A stretch of 64,000 nucleotides of DNA, taken from contig NZ_SMTK01000003.1 in assembly GCF_004357995.1 (NCBI RefSeq), positions 558,001-622,000 on the forward strand, written 5' to 3'. Below are positions 1 to 7,842 of the stretch, in pieces (position 1 is the stretch's first letter; each line of letters begins with the position of its first letter). The DNA is from Arthrobacter crusticola (GTDB lineage: Bacteria; Actinomycetota; Actinomycetes; Actinomycetales; Micrococcaceae). Position numbers and translations under genes: made by a program. The notes beneath the pieces are model-generated. The model was not told the origin of the DNA. It worked only from the letters and a program-made list of their open reading frames with translations, and did not search any database.

Positions 1-332
1 TGGTGAATGTGACCACGACCCTGGTCGAGTACGCCAACTCGGGCCTTCCCTCCGCCCTGGCCAACCTCACCAAGGGCGGCGTCTCCTCGGTCACCAAGTC
101 GCTCGCCGTCGAATATGCGGGCCGCGGAATCCGCGTCAACGCCGTCTCCCCGGGGCACATCAAGACCCCGCTGCACGCAGGGAACAACCATGACGAGCTC
201 GCCGGGCAGCACCCGATCGGCCGGATGGGCACCGTCGAGGACATCGCCAAGGGTGTCCTCTACCTGGAGCAGGCACCGTTCGTCACCGGCGATGTCCTCC
301 ACGTCGACGGCGGCCAGAGCGCCGGCAGCTAG
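1..332 (+). CDS. SDR family oxidoreductase, 5' truncated by window edge
   Basis: This is the C-terminal part of a short-chain dehydrogenase/reductase; the reading frame enters at base 3 and the NAD(P)-binding N-terminus lies outside the window. The family hallmarks IRVNAVSPG and the closing HVDGG motif are visible. At the place of the usual YxxxK catalytic pair the sequence reads SALANLTKGG, so the Lys is kept but the Tyr position is Ala. I recall close relatives with the same loss, so it may be a subfamily trait and the enzyme may be non-classical. Substrate unknown. An NTF2-like gene follows 77 bp downstream on the same strand. Confidence 0.85.
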   Translation, partial: VNVTTTLVEYANSGLPSALANLTKGGVSSVTKSLAVEYAGRGIRVNAVSPGHIKTPLHAGNNHDELAGQHPIGRMGTVEDIAKGVLYLEQAPFVTGDVLHVDGGQSAGS

Positions 333-409
333 CTTTCCCGGAGCGGGCCGCACTCCCGCTCGCCGACAGGGACACCGGAGGTGTCCGCACTCCAATTGAA
401 GGACAAGAC

Positions 410-817
410 ATGGAACCGTCTGGAATCGAAGCACCTGAAGCGAACGCCTCGGACACCGGCACACTCGGTATCGTCAATGCGGTCTTCGCCGCCTGGGCGA
501 ACGGAATCCGGGACCACCGGCCGGAGGAGGTGGCATCCCTTTTCACCGAGGATGCCATCTTCCAGGGCCTTGACAGGAGCCATGGCATCGGCCGGCCCGT
601 CGTCACCGCCTACTACGAGAAGCAGCCGGCCGGTCTGCGGGCCGACTACCGGATCCTCGAGCACCGCCGGCTGTCGGTCGACGTCCTGGTGGCCTACGCC
701 GACGTCGACTTCTCGTTCCTTGACGGCCGGGTGATTCCGGTCCACCTGACGGTGGTGCTGCAGCGAGCCGGCGGAAGCTGGCTCATCAGCCACTACCACG
801 TCTCGAAGATCCAGTAG
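410..817 (+). CDS. NTF2-like / SnoaL-like family protein
   Basis: A 135-residue protein with the cone-shaped NTF2-like fold signature: an early helix (VNAVFAAWANGI), then ...EEVASLFTEDAIFQG, and a closing strand pair ending LQRAGGSWLISHYHVS. Members of this group (SnoaL, SgcJ/EcaC type) act as small hydrolases, isomerases or ligand-binding partners, so no reaction can be assigned. The start is ATG with GAAGGAC about 7 bases ahead. It probably belongs with the upstream SDR. The gene ends 15 bp before the convergent nitronate monooxygenase. Confidence 0.8.
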   Translation: MEPSGIEAPEANASDTGTLGIVNAVFAAWANGIRDHRPEEVASLFTEDAIFQGLDRSHGIGRPVVTAYYEKQPAGLRADYRILEHRRLSVDVLVAYADVDFSFLDGRVIPVHLTVVLQRAGGSWLISHYHVSKIQ

Positions 818-832
818 GGTCCGGCCCCGCCG

Positions 833-1891
833 TCAGTCGTACGCCCCGGCAAACGAGGCGAAGATTTCGGCGGCGGGGCCCAGCCGGGCCAGGGGAGCCG
901 ACTGCCCGGCCCAGAAACTCGCGAGATCGGCCCGGCCCCTCTCCTCTGCGGCCCTGCGGAACGGCGAGGTCATCGAGCCAAGGGCCGGATAGGGAACCTG
1001 GGTGTCCCACCCTGACGCCTCCCGGGTGACCCGGTTGACCAGACCCCGGGCCAGGCGCCCGGTGAAGGCGCCGGTCAGGACCGTGCTGCGGCCGGCCGGC
1101 CCGGTGACCGCCTCCTTGTGGACCGCCGAGGCGGCGGACTCATCCGACACGAGGAACGCCGTTCCAACCTGCACACCCTCGGCCCCCAGTTCGTGTGCCG
1201 CACGGACCTGGGAGGGCGTGGCAATTCCGCCGGCGGCGACGACCGGCGTGTGAACAGCCGCCACCACCTGGGGCACCAGCGAGAACGTCCCGACCAGGGA
1301 TTCCTCCGCCGGGGCAAGGAAGGCTCCGCGGTGCCCGCCGGCGTCGCTGCCCGAGGCGACGATCACATCCACGCCGGCCTCCTCAAGGGTGGCCGCCTCG
1401 TCGACCGTCGTTGCCGTTCCCACCAGGCGGATTCCGGCGCGCCGCGCGCGGTCCACGGTGTCGGCAGCAGGCGCGCCGAACACGAAACTGATGACCGGCG
1501 GTGCCGCGGCCAGGAGTGCGTCCAGCTGGGCATCGAAGTCAATCGGCGCACCCACCGTCGGGTCCGGCGGGTCGATGCCCAACTCCTCGAAATACGGGGC
1601 CAGCAACGCCGCCTGTGCCGCCAGTTGGTCGACGCTGGCCGCTGGTTCACCACCCAGCGGTATCCAGAGGTTGACCGCGAAGGGCCGGGCTGTCGCGGTC
1701 TTGAGCCGGCCCACCAGCGCCGTGATCTCCTCGGGACGGAGGTGGTGGGCGCCAAAGGATCCAAGTCCGCCCGCCTCCGCGACGGCGGCGACAAGGGGTT
1801 CGGAGGAGAGGCCGCCGCCGAAGGGGCCCTGGATAATGGGGAAATTTAGGCCGAGCAGGTCGGCCACCCGTGTCTGCCGCAGCAAAGTCAT
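833..1891 (-). CDS. nitronate monooxygenase (NMO/2-nitropropane dioxygenase family), copy 1
   Basis: A 352-residue TIM-barrel flavoenzyme that oxidises nitronates with FMN and O2. Visible family marks are the N-terminal FPIIQGPFGGG phosphate/flavin region, the glycine-rich GSDAGGHRGAF segment carrying the conserved active-site His, and VVAAGGIATPSQV with GAEGVQVGTAFL near the C-terminal phosphate-binding end. Start ATG has GAAAGG about 9 bases upstream. A paralogue lies near 6.6-7.6 kb. It is divergent from the MBL-fold gene across 122 bp. The natural substrate (for example propionate 3-nitronate) cannot be read from sequence. Confidence 0.88.
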   Translation of the reverse strand: MTLLRQTRVADLLGLNFPIIQGPFGGGLSSEPLVAAVAEAGGLGSFGAHHLRPEEITALVGRLKTATARPFAVNLWIPLGGEPAASVDQLAAQAALLAPYFEELGIDPPDPTVGAPIDFDAQLDALLAAAPPVISFVFGAPAADTVDRARRAGIRLVGTATTVDEAATLEEAGVDVIVASGSDAGGHRGAFLAPAEESLVGTFSLVPQVVAAVHTPVVAAGGIATPSQVRAAHELGAEGVQVGTAFLVSDESAASAVHKEAVTGPAGRSTVLTGAFTGRLARGLVNRVTREASGWDTQVPYPALGSMTSPFRRAAEERGRADLASFWAGQSAPLARLGPAAEIFASFAGAYD

Positions 1892-2013
1892 GCTTGCCGG
1901 CCTTTCATTTCGTGATGTTTCATTGTTGACCTTTCCATTCTTGACATGACATTAGGCACTCACCTATAACTAAAGCCCCATAGTAGACCGAACATCTAGA
2001 AAGGCGTTCCACC

Positions 2014-3009
2014 ATGTCTGCAGACCCGGAAGCCCCCTGGAAGCCGTTCAGTTTTACCGAGGCCGCAGCGTCGCTGCGATTGGTCCCCACCGCACCCGTT
2101 CCCGAGATCGCCCGCGGGCCGAAGGTTCCGGATGAGGGATACTACGTCGAGGAGCTCGCCGACGGAATGTTCCTGTTGAGTGACGGCACCTATCAGATGA
2201 TGTTCGTCGTCACCGATGATGGAGTCATTGCCGTCGATGCTCCGCCGACCCTGGGTCACAACATTCTTCGGGCGATCAAGGGCGTGACGTCGAAGCCCAT
2301 CACCCAGATTGTCTACAGCCACCAGCATGCCGACCACGTCGGGGCAATGTCGCTCTACCCCCAGGACGTACCCCGGTATGCCCAACGGATCACTGCGGAG
2401 CGGCTGCGGAAGCTCGGCGATCCGAACCGCCCCCTTCCCACGGTCGAGTTCGACGACGGCTACACGCTGCAGTCGGGCGATCACACCCTGCAGCTCGACT
2501 ACAAGGGTCCCAACCATGCCGAAGGGAACATTTTCATCCACGAGCCCAAGCGCCAGGTGCTGATGCTTGTGGACGTCATCTTCCCGGGGTGGGTGCCGTT
2601 CTCGAACCTTGCCGTGTCCGCCAATATCCCCGGATACGTCACCGCCGTCGACCAGACGCTCGGGTACTCCTTCGAGAAGCTGGTCCCCGGACACGTAACC
2701 CGCACCGGCACCCGCAAGGATGTCGAGGTGCAGGCCGAGTACCTGGCCGACCTGCACAAGACGACGGAGGCGGCGCTGTCCTCGGTGGATTTTGGGGAGA
2801 TTATGGCCCCGGTTGATATGTCGAACGCCTGGGCGGTCTTCCGGGCCTACCTTGATGCGGTCGCGGCGAAGTCGGCCGACGAACTGATTCCGCGCTGGGT
2901 GGACCGGCTGGGCGGAGCGGACGTGTTCACCCTGCCCAACGCCTGGGCCATGATGGAGGCCCTGCGCCTCGACTACGGAAGCCTCGGCCCGTTCGGCATT
3001 GCCGACTAG
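2014..3009 (+). CDS. MBL-fold metallo-hydrolase
   Basis: A 331-residue metallo-beta-lactamase-fold protein. The metal site motif HxHxDH is at residues 103-108 (HQHADH), a third ligand candidate is the His in GPNHAEGN, then the Asp in MLVDVIFPGW and the His in VPGHVTRTG. These complete the usual two-metal set. The C-terminal third (about residues 245-331) is helical and of unknown role. Start ATG follows AGAAAGGCG. The gene is divergent from nitronate monooxygenase copy 1, so the pair may be co-regulated. Substrate unknown; hydrolase of an ester, lactone or thioester is the family range. Confidence 0.85.
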   Translation: MSADPEAPWKPFSFTEAAASLRLVPTAPVPEIARGPKVPDEGYYVEELADGMFLLSDGTYQMMFVVTDDGVIAVDAPPTLGHNILRAIKGVTSKPITQIVYSHQHADHVGAMSLYPQDVPRYAQRITAERLRKLGDPNRPLPTVEFDDGYTLQSGDHTLQLDYKGPNHAEGNIFIHEPKRQVLMLVDVIFPGWVPFSNLAVSANIPGYVTAVDQTLGYSFEKLVPGHVTRTGTRKDVEVQAEYLADLHKTTEAALSSVDFGEIMAPVDMSNAWAVFRAYLDAVAAKSADELIPRWVDRLGGADVFTLPNAWAMMEALRLDYGSLGPFGIAD

Positions 3010-3045
3010 GAGGGCGCCGTCCCGTGCTGCGGCCGTAGGTGCCGG

Positions 3046-3067
3046 CCGGCCCTCCTGAGGGGGCCGG
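3046..3067 (+). terminator. possible hairpin terminator after MBL gene
   Basis: CCGGCCCTC pairs with GGGGGCCGG across a CTGA loop, with one G-T wobble. No T-tract follows, so termination is uncertain. Confidence 0.4.
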
Positions 3068-3276
3068 ACGCTCCCGGCGCAGGAGTCTTCCACGCGCTCA
3101 ACAGCAGTCCGTTCGGGCCGCTGCCGCTGCCGGATGCCCGCTGCTCCACCCTGCAGATCTCTGCCTCCGCCTGCTCGGTATCCCGTCCCGGCGTCTGCGG
3201 AGCAACCGTCGGAAGGGGGTTCGGCCGCAGGGGAATTATTTTCTCCGCCTTCGAGTTGATACGCATACACGATCGA

Positions 3277-3297
3277 GTACTCCTACTTTAGGAGTAC
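3277..3297. promoter_or_regulatory. perfect palindrome, probable operator (site A)
   Basis: The arms GTACTCCTA and TAGGAGTAC are exact reverse complements around CTT. A TTGATA (3256-3261) 16 bases before TACTCC, which lies inside the left arm, could be a promoter covered by the palindrome. The half-site TTTAGGAGTA recurs at 11767 upstream of an SDR. HxlR- and MarR-type regulators bind sites of this size; no such regulator gene is in the window. Confidence 0.55.
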
Positions 3298-3498
3298 CAG
3301 AATTCTCCGGATGGGCAGCTTGCAGGCCCACCGTCGAGCAATACGCATTTCAATAGCCGGCCGTGATTGTTCTGCCGGCCCTCCGCGGAATAACACTTCC
3401 CATTTCCGCCTTTACGAGAGCCGGGATAGTGCAGGGGAATCCGGCCCGGCGGCACCTTCAACAACAAATCACACAGCCGAGGAAGAAAAGGACCCGTT

Positions 3499-3945
3499 AT
3501 GGAATTCAAGCTTGAGGTCGTAGCCGTTCCCGTCACGGACGTGGACCGGGCCAAGGCCTTCTACGACTCGCTGGGTTGGCGCTTCGACGCCGACTTCACC
3601 GTTGACGAGGACCTCCGGGTCGTCCAGTTCACCCCTCCGGGCTCGGGTGCCTCGATCATGATCGGCAAGGGCATCACTGCCGGCGCCCCCGGCTCCCTGC
3701 AGGGCCTGTACCTGATCGTTGATGACATCATTGCCGCCCGCGAGGACATCGCCGCCCGCGGCATCGAGATCTCGGAGGTCTGGCACGACGCCAAGGGCAT
3801 CTGGCACCACGAGGGGGAGAAGGACCGCGTCCCCGGGCCCGACCCGGAGCGCAAGACCTACGCCTCCTACGCCTCCTTCACCGACCCCGACGGCAACGGC
3901 TGGTTCCTCCAGGAAATCACCACCCGCCTGCCCGGCCGCATCTAA
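3499..3945 (+). CDS. VOC family (glyoxalase/bleomycin-resistance-like) protein, copy 1
   Basis: A 148-residue protein of the vicinal oxygen chelate superfamily: VPVTDVDRAKAFYDSLGW at the N-terminus, a middle LYLIVDDIIAAREDIAARG helix, and the closing FTDPDGNGWFLQEIT. The terminal Glu in FLQEI is the usual metal ligand. The family covers glyoxalases, dioxygenases and resistance proteins; no substrate can be given. Identical in sequence to the next gene. Ribosome binding site is in GAGGAAGAAAAGGA, 5 to 13 bases ahead. A palindromic operator candidate lies 200 bases upstream. Confidence 0.9.
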   Translation: MEFKLEVVAVPVTDVDRAKAFYDSLGWRFDADFTVDEDLRVVQFTPPGSGASIMIGKGITAGAPGSLQGLYLIVDDIIAAREDIAARGIEISEVWHDAKGIWHHEGEKDRVPGPDPERKTYASYASFTDPDGNGWFLQEITTRLPGRI

Positions 3946-3962
3946 CTCCGGCCAATAGACCC

Positions 3963-3996
3963 CGCCGCGGCGTCCGGATCACCGGGCGCCGCGGCG
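3963..3996 (+). terminator. GC-rich hairpin after VOC copy 1
   Basis: A 15-bp stem (CGCCGCGGCGTCCGG with CCGGGCGCCGCGGCG, one wobble) and an ATCA loop. No T-run. It is inside the duplicated unit, so an identical hairpin follows copy 2. Confidence 0.6.
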
Positions 3997-4046
3997 GCAC
4001 CAACCACCACTATCAACCACCACCACTAACCAGGAAGAGGATTGTT

Positions 4047-4493
4047 ATGGAATTCAAGCTTGAGGTCGTAGCCGTTCCCGTCACGGACGTGGACCGGGCC
4101 AAGGCCTTCTACGACTCGCTGGGTTGGCGCTTCGACGCCGACTTCACCGTTGACGAGGACCTCCGGGTCGTCCAGTTCACCCCTCCGGGCTCGGGTGCCT
4201 CGATCATGATCGGCAAGGGCATCACTGCCGGCGCCCCCGGCTCCCTGCAGGGCCTGTACCTGATCGTTGATGACATCATTGCCGCCCGCGAGGACATCGC
4301 CGCCCGCGGCATCGAGATCTCGGAGGTCTGGCACGACGCCAAGGGCATCTGGCACCACGAGGGGGAGAAGGACCGCGTCCCCGGGCCCGACCCGGAGCGC
4401 AAGACCTACGCCTCCTACGCCTCCTTCACCGACCCCGACGGCAACGGCTGGTTCCTCCAGGAAATCACCACCCGCCTGCCCGGCCGCATCTAA
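4047..4493 (+). CDS. VOC family protein, copy 2 (identical duplicate)
   Basis: The 148 residues are identical to copy 1, and the DNA shows no difference by eye, including synonymous positions. This implies a very recent duplication, active gene conversion, or an assembly artefact. This copy has its own ribosome binding site, CAGGAAGAGG, in the unique spacer. It is followed by its own hairpin and then, after about 150 bases, the FAD oxidoreductase gene, so the three genes may be transcribed together. The duplication would raise dosage of a detoxification-type enzyme. Confidence 0.9.
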   Translation: MEFKLEVVAVPVTDVDRAKAFYDSLGWRFDADFTVDEDLRVVQFTPPGSGASIMIGKGITAGAPGSLQGLYLIVDDIIAAREDIAARGIEISEVWHDAKGIWHHEGEKDRVPGPDPERKTYASYASFTDPDGNGWFLQEITTRLPGRI

Positions 4494-4510
4494 CTCCGGC
4501 CAATAGACCC

Positions 4511-4544
4511 CGCCGCGGCGTCCGGATCACCGGGCGCCGCGGCG
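4511..4544 (+). terminator. GC-rich hairpin after VOC copy 2
   Basis: Identical to the hairpin at 3963-3996. Confidence 0.6.
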
Positions 4545-4648
4545 GTTCGAACAAGCAGGACCGTGCCGGTGGAGCAACACCGGAACGTAGAAGACATCCA
4601 CGCAGAAGAGATTCAAGGCAGAGCGAAATTTTGAGGGAAGACACGACA

Positions 4649-6085
4649 ATGGAAAAGAAAGAGTACGACCTGATCGTCCTGGGTGGAGGTGCGGTTGGTG
4701 AGAATGTGGCCGACCGTGCTGTCCAGGGCGGATTGACCGCAGTGGTCGTTGAGGCCGAGCTGGTCGGAGGCGAGTGCTCGTATTGGGCGTGCATGCCCTC
4801 GAAGGCCCTGCTGCGCTCGGCCCAGGTGCTGCGCGCGGCCCGGCACATGCCCGGCGCGGCCGAGGCCATCACCGGCGAGCTGGACGTTGACGCGGTGCTC
4901 GCCCGGCGGAACGCGTTCACCAGCAACTGGGACGACGCCGGCCAGGTGGGCTGGCTCGAAGGTGCCGGAATCGACCTTGTGCGCGGCCACGGACGGATCA
5001 GCGGCACCAAGGAGGTCACCGTGACCGCCGACGACGGGACCGTCACCGTGCTCACCGCACGCCACGCGGTGGCTGTGACCACCGGCTCCGATGCCGTGAT
5101 TCCCCCCATCGAAGGCCTGGCCGAGGCCCGCCCGTGGACGTCCCGGGAGGCAACCAGCATCAAATCCGTGCCCGAAAGCCTTGCCATCATTGGCGGCGGT
5201 GTCGTGGCAACGGAGATGGCAACCGCCTTCGCCGGCTTCGGCACGAAGGTCACCCTGATCGCCCGCAGCGGCCTGCTCACCGAGATGGAGCCCTTCGCGG
5301 GCGAAATGGTGGGCGCATCCCTGCGCGAGCTGGGTGCCACCGTGCTCACCGACACCAAGACCACGAAGGTCACCCGGGACGGGGATACCGTTACCGTCGA
5401 GACGGCCGACGGCGGCACGATCACCGCCGGAGAGGTGATCGTGGCCACCGGGCGCAGCCCGCGCAGCTCCGACATCGGCCTGGAGACCGTGGGGCTCACC
5501 CCCGGAGCCTGGCTGGCAACCGACGACACGCTGCAGGTGCCCGGCTACGACTGGCTCTACGCCGTCGGCGACGTGACCGGGCGGGTGCTGCTGACCCACC
5601 AGGGCAAGTACCAGGCCCGCGCGGCAGGCGACGTGATTGCGGCCCGGGCCACCGGCGCCGTGGTCTCGGACGGGCCGTGGGGCACGCATGTGGCGACCGC
5701 CGATCACGAGGCGGTTCCGCAGGTGACCTTCACCGACCCCGAGGTCGCCTCGGTGGGCCTGACCGCCGCGGCCGCGCGCCGCGCCGGTTATGAAATCCGG
5801 GTGGTGGACTACGAGCTCGGCTGGACTGCGGGCGCCTCGGTCCACGCCGATGGGTACACCGGCAAGGCCCGCATGATCGTCGATGAAAAGCGCAAGGTGG
5901 TCCTCGGGGTGACCTTCGTCGGACCCGACGTCGCCGAGCTGGTCCAGGCCGCGACCATGATCATCGTCGGCGAGGTCCCCCTCGACCGTCTCTGGCACGC
6001 AGTGCCGGCGTACCCGACGATCAGTGAGATCTGGCTCCGCCTGCTCGAGACCTACGGCCGCCCCGAGCCGGTCCGGGCCAAGTAG
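4649..6085 (+). CDS. FAD/NAD(P)-dependent pyridine nucleotide-disulfide oxidoreductase
   Basis: A 478-residue class I flavoprotein disulfide reductase. It has the FAD motif GGGAVG (residues 12-17), a redox disulfide CSYWAC (Cys43 and Cys48) followed by MPSKALL, the NAD(P) motif IIGGGVVATEMA, the second FAD motif YAVGDVTG, and the dimerisation domain. Near the C-terminus the lipoamide dehydrogenase motif HPTLSE reads YPTISE, so the catalytic His is Tyr. The mercury-binding vicinal Cys pair of MerA is absent. Its disulfide substrate is therefore unknown. ATG at 4649 is chosen over the upstream TTG at 4631 because GAGGGAAG sits 8 bases before it. Confidence 0.85.
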   Translation: MEKKEYDLIVLGGGAVGENVADRAVQGGLTAVVVEAELVGGECSYWACMPSKALLRSAQVLRAARHMPGAAEAITGELDVDAVLARRNAFTSNWDDAGQVGWLEGAGIDLVRGHGRISGTKEVTVTADDGTVTVLTARHAVAVTTGSDAVIPPIEGLAEARPWTSREATSIKSVPESLAIIGGGVVATEMATAFAGFGTKVTLIARSGLLTEMEPFAGEMVGASLRELGATVLTDTKTTKVTRDGDTVTVETADGGTITAGEVIVATGRSPRSSDIGLETVGLTPGAWLATDDTLQVPGYDWLYAVGDVTGRVLLTHQGKYQARAAGDVIAARATGAVVSDGPWGTHVATADHEAVPQVTFTDPEVASVGLTAAAARRAGYEIRVVDYELGWTAGASVHADGYTGKARMIVDEKRKVVLGVTFVGPDVAELVQAATMIIVGEVPLDRLWHAVPAYPTISEIWLRLLETYGRPEPVRAK

Positions 6086-6109
6086 CCGGCCCCGCCAGAA
6101 ACCGCAGCT

Positions 6110-6146
6110 CCGCCAGGGGCGGCCCCGTCCGGGCCGCCCCTGGCGG
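6110..6146 (+). terminator. strong hairpin after FAD oxidoreductase
   Basis: CCGCCAGGGGCGGCCC pairs perfectly with GGGCCGCCCCTGGCGG around CGTCC. No T-tract. Confidence 0.65.
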
Positions 6147-6160
6147 TACACGCCCACCCA

Positions 6161-6209
6161 CCGCCCGTACAGGGCACACCACCACCCGCCCGTACCAGGG
6201 CACACCACC
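6161..6209 (+). repeat. two direct repeats of about 23 bp
   Basis: The block CCGCCCGTAC(C)AGGGCACACCACC occurs at 6161-6183 and 6186-6209, differing by one inserted C. It lies in the leader of the DUF3040 gene. Function unknown; replication slippage is the simplest explanation. Confidence 0.7.
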
Positions 6210-6243
6210 CCGGCATCTGTGCCGGACAGTCAAGGAGATCCCG

Positions 6244-6564
6244 ATGGCGCTTTCGGACCGCGAGCAGCAACTGTTCGAACAGCTTGAGAAACAGCTCGAG
6301 GACGAGGACCCCAGGTTAGCCGCTACATTGGCCGCGCCTGCGGCGCCGACCCTATCAACCCGGCGAATCGTCCTCGGCGTGTTGATCGATTTCGTCGGAA
6401 TCGTCACCGTTTTCGTGGGATTGATGCTTCCGGGCCTGGCTCCCAGCATCTTTGTCGGCGTGTTTGGCTTCGCCGTGATGGTCGCCGGCCTGCACGTCGC
6501 GCTAAGCACAGCCGGACCGAAGCCGCCCACCCCTCAGTGGTTGCTTCCCGAACTTCGGCGTTGA
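6244..6564 (+). CDS. DUF3040 family membrane protein
   Basis: A 106-residue protein starting MALSDREQQLFEQLEKQL, the typical DUF3040 opening with an amphipathic helix and the EDPRLAATL stretch. Two hydrophobic segments follow (about residues 41-60 and 63-84), so it is probably a small two-pass membrane protein. DUF3040 is largely an actinobacterial family of unknown role. The start has AAGGAGA 6-7 bases upstream. It ends 27 bp before the convergent second nitronate monooxygenase. Confidence 0.85.
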   Translation: MALSDREQQLFEQLEKQLEDEDPRLAATLAAPAAPTLSTRRIVLGVLIDFVGIVTVFVGLMLPGLAPSIFVGVFGFAVMVAGLHVALSTAGPKPPTPQWLLPELRR

Positions 6565-6591
6565 TCATTCGACCGGCGCCCGGCACCGCAC

Positions 6592-7629
6592 TCAGTCGCT
6601 GAGCCGGGCCAGGATCGACGCCGCGGACCCGGCAACGCACCGGTCGAAGCCGGTGCCGGCCCACAGATTGATGCCGTGGGGGTCGTTCGCCGCGGCCGCG
6701 GCCGCCCGCAGCGGACTCGTCAGGTGATGGATTTCGGGATAGCCGAACGGCGCCACCGGGTCGTAACGCCTCATGAAGTCGTTGGAAAGGCCCCGGGCGT
6801 ACCGCCCCGAGAAGGCCCTCGTGACAGCCGTGGCGGGAAACGCGGGTGAGGCCAGCGCCGCCCGGTGCGCCGCCCGCGTTCCCGCCTCCTCGGCCTGCAG
6901 GAAGGCGGTGCCGGCCTGCACGGCCACGGCACCGCGGGACAGTGCCTCCTGGACATCGGCACGGGTGGCGATGCCGCCGGCGGCGATGAGGGGGATTCCG
7001 AGCCCGGCCAGGTCTTCGAGGAGCGCGTACAGGGGCGTTGGATCGCCCGGTGCGGTGGCGTCGAAGGTTCCGCGGTGGCCGCCGGCTTCGGGCCCCTGAA
7101 CCGAAAGCGAATCGGCCCCCGCGGCGGCGGCCCGTTCCGCTTCGGGCCGCGACGTGACGGTGACCGTCACGGCCACCCCCCGGTCCTGAAGCGCTTCGAT
7201 GATCCCGGGCTCCGGTACGTCGAAGGTGAAGGACGCGACGGCCGGAGCGAGGTCGAGCAGGACGGCGATCTTGTTCTCCCAGTCGTCGTCGTCGTACCTC
7301 GGCTCGCCCGGTTCCACCCCGAGGCGTTCCGCTTCGGGGGTGAGGGTCCGCGCATACTCGGCCAGTTCTCCGGGGCGGGCAACCGAGGGCTGGGGGACGA
7401 AGAGATTGACGCCGAACGGGGCCTCGGTCGCTTCCCGCACCGCGGTGATCTCGGCGCGCAGGGCGCCGGCCGTCTTGTAACCCGCGGCGAGGAACCCAAG
7501 TCCGCCCGCCGTGCTCACCGCGGCGGCCAGCCGCGGCGTGGACGGGCCACCGGCCATCGGCGCCTGGATCACCGGCCGGGGAATGCGAGTGATAGCAAAA
7601 CGGTTAGCTCTATACGTGGAGGCGTTCAC
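6592..7629 (-). CDS. nitronate monooxygenase family protein, copy 2
   Basis: A 345-residue paralogue of the 833-1891 gene. It has PVIQAPMAGGPS near the N-terminus, the active-site PEAGGHRGTF segment and IAAGGIATRADVQEAL with GAVAVQAGTAFL. The start is GTG with GAAAGGA about 9 bases before it. The two copies are clearly diverged, so this is not a recent duplication and they probably act on different nitronates. It is divergent from the MFS transporter gene across 213 bp, which suggests linked detoxification and export. Confidence 0.87.
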   Translation of the reverse strand: MNASTYRANRFAITRIPRPVIQAPMAGGPSTPRLAAAVSTAGGLGFLAAGYKTAGALRAEITAVREATEAPFGVNLFVPQPSVARPGELAEYARTLTPEAERLGVEPGEPRYDDDDWENKIAVLLDLAPAVASFTFDVPEPGIIEALQDRGVAVTVTVTSRPEAERAAAAGADSLSVQGPEAGGHRGTFDATAPGDPTPLYALLEDLAGLGIPLIAAGGIATRADVQEALSRGAVAVQAGTAFLQAEEAGTRAAHRAALASPAFPATAVTRAFSGRYARGLSNDFMRRYDPVAPFGYPEIHHLTSPLRAAAAAANDPHGINLWAGTGFDRCVAGSAASILARLSD

Positions 7630-7842
7630 AAGGCCGGTTCCTTTCGTACGGAAGTGCGTTGGGTGGTCGGACGGCGGAGCCCGCAGACGCGGAAACTCCG
7701 GTTCGCTTTCAGTAATTCACATTTAGTCAAAGTCGACCGCACGTCCAGCTTTTCAGGCCGGAGCCCGTCAACCACGAGCTGCACGGCCAGCGTGCGGCGG
7801 TCAACATCACCTCGCGGTCAGCCGCGCCACCAGGAGACTCAC

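Larger units (their letters stand above)
3010..3498 (+). other. intergenic region, no gene seen
   Basis: This 489-base stretch holds no credible coding frame. It contains a possible terminator hairpin directly after the MBL gene and a perfect palindrome about 200 bases before the VOC gene. The remaining sequence looks like an ordinary leader ending in GAGGAAGAAAAGG ahead of the VOC start. Confidence 0.6.
3496..3997 (+). repeat. 502-bp perfect tandem repeat, unit 1 (VOC gene plus hairpin)
   Basis: This unit matches 4044-4545 base for base on visual comparison (offset 548). It runs from 3 bases before the VOC ATG through the stop and the downstream hairpin. The 46-base spacer between units (3998-4043) is not repeated and supplies a separate ribosome binding site for copy 2. 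Confidence 0.95.
4044..4545 (+). repeat. 502-bp perfect tandem repeat, unit 2
   Basis: Second unit of the duplication described at 3496-3997. After base 4545 the two copies diverge at once. Confidence 0.95.

Noticed and set aside
3499..3516. GAATTC and AAGCTT side by side at the VOC start, looking like a cloning junction
   Set aside because: They encode a normal VOC N-terminus (MEFKLEV) and appear in both native copies; flanks show no vector sequence.
4649..6085. Mercuric reductase or lipoamide dehydrogenase
   Set aside because: No C-terminal vicinal Cys pair and no NmerA domain; the HPTLSE His is Tyr.
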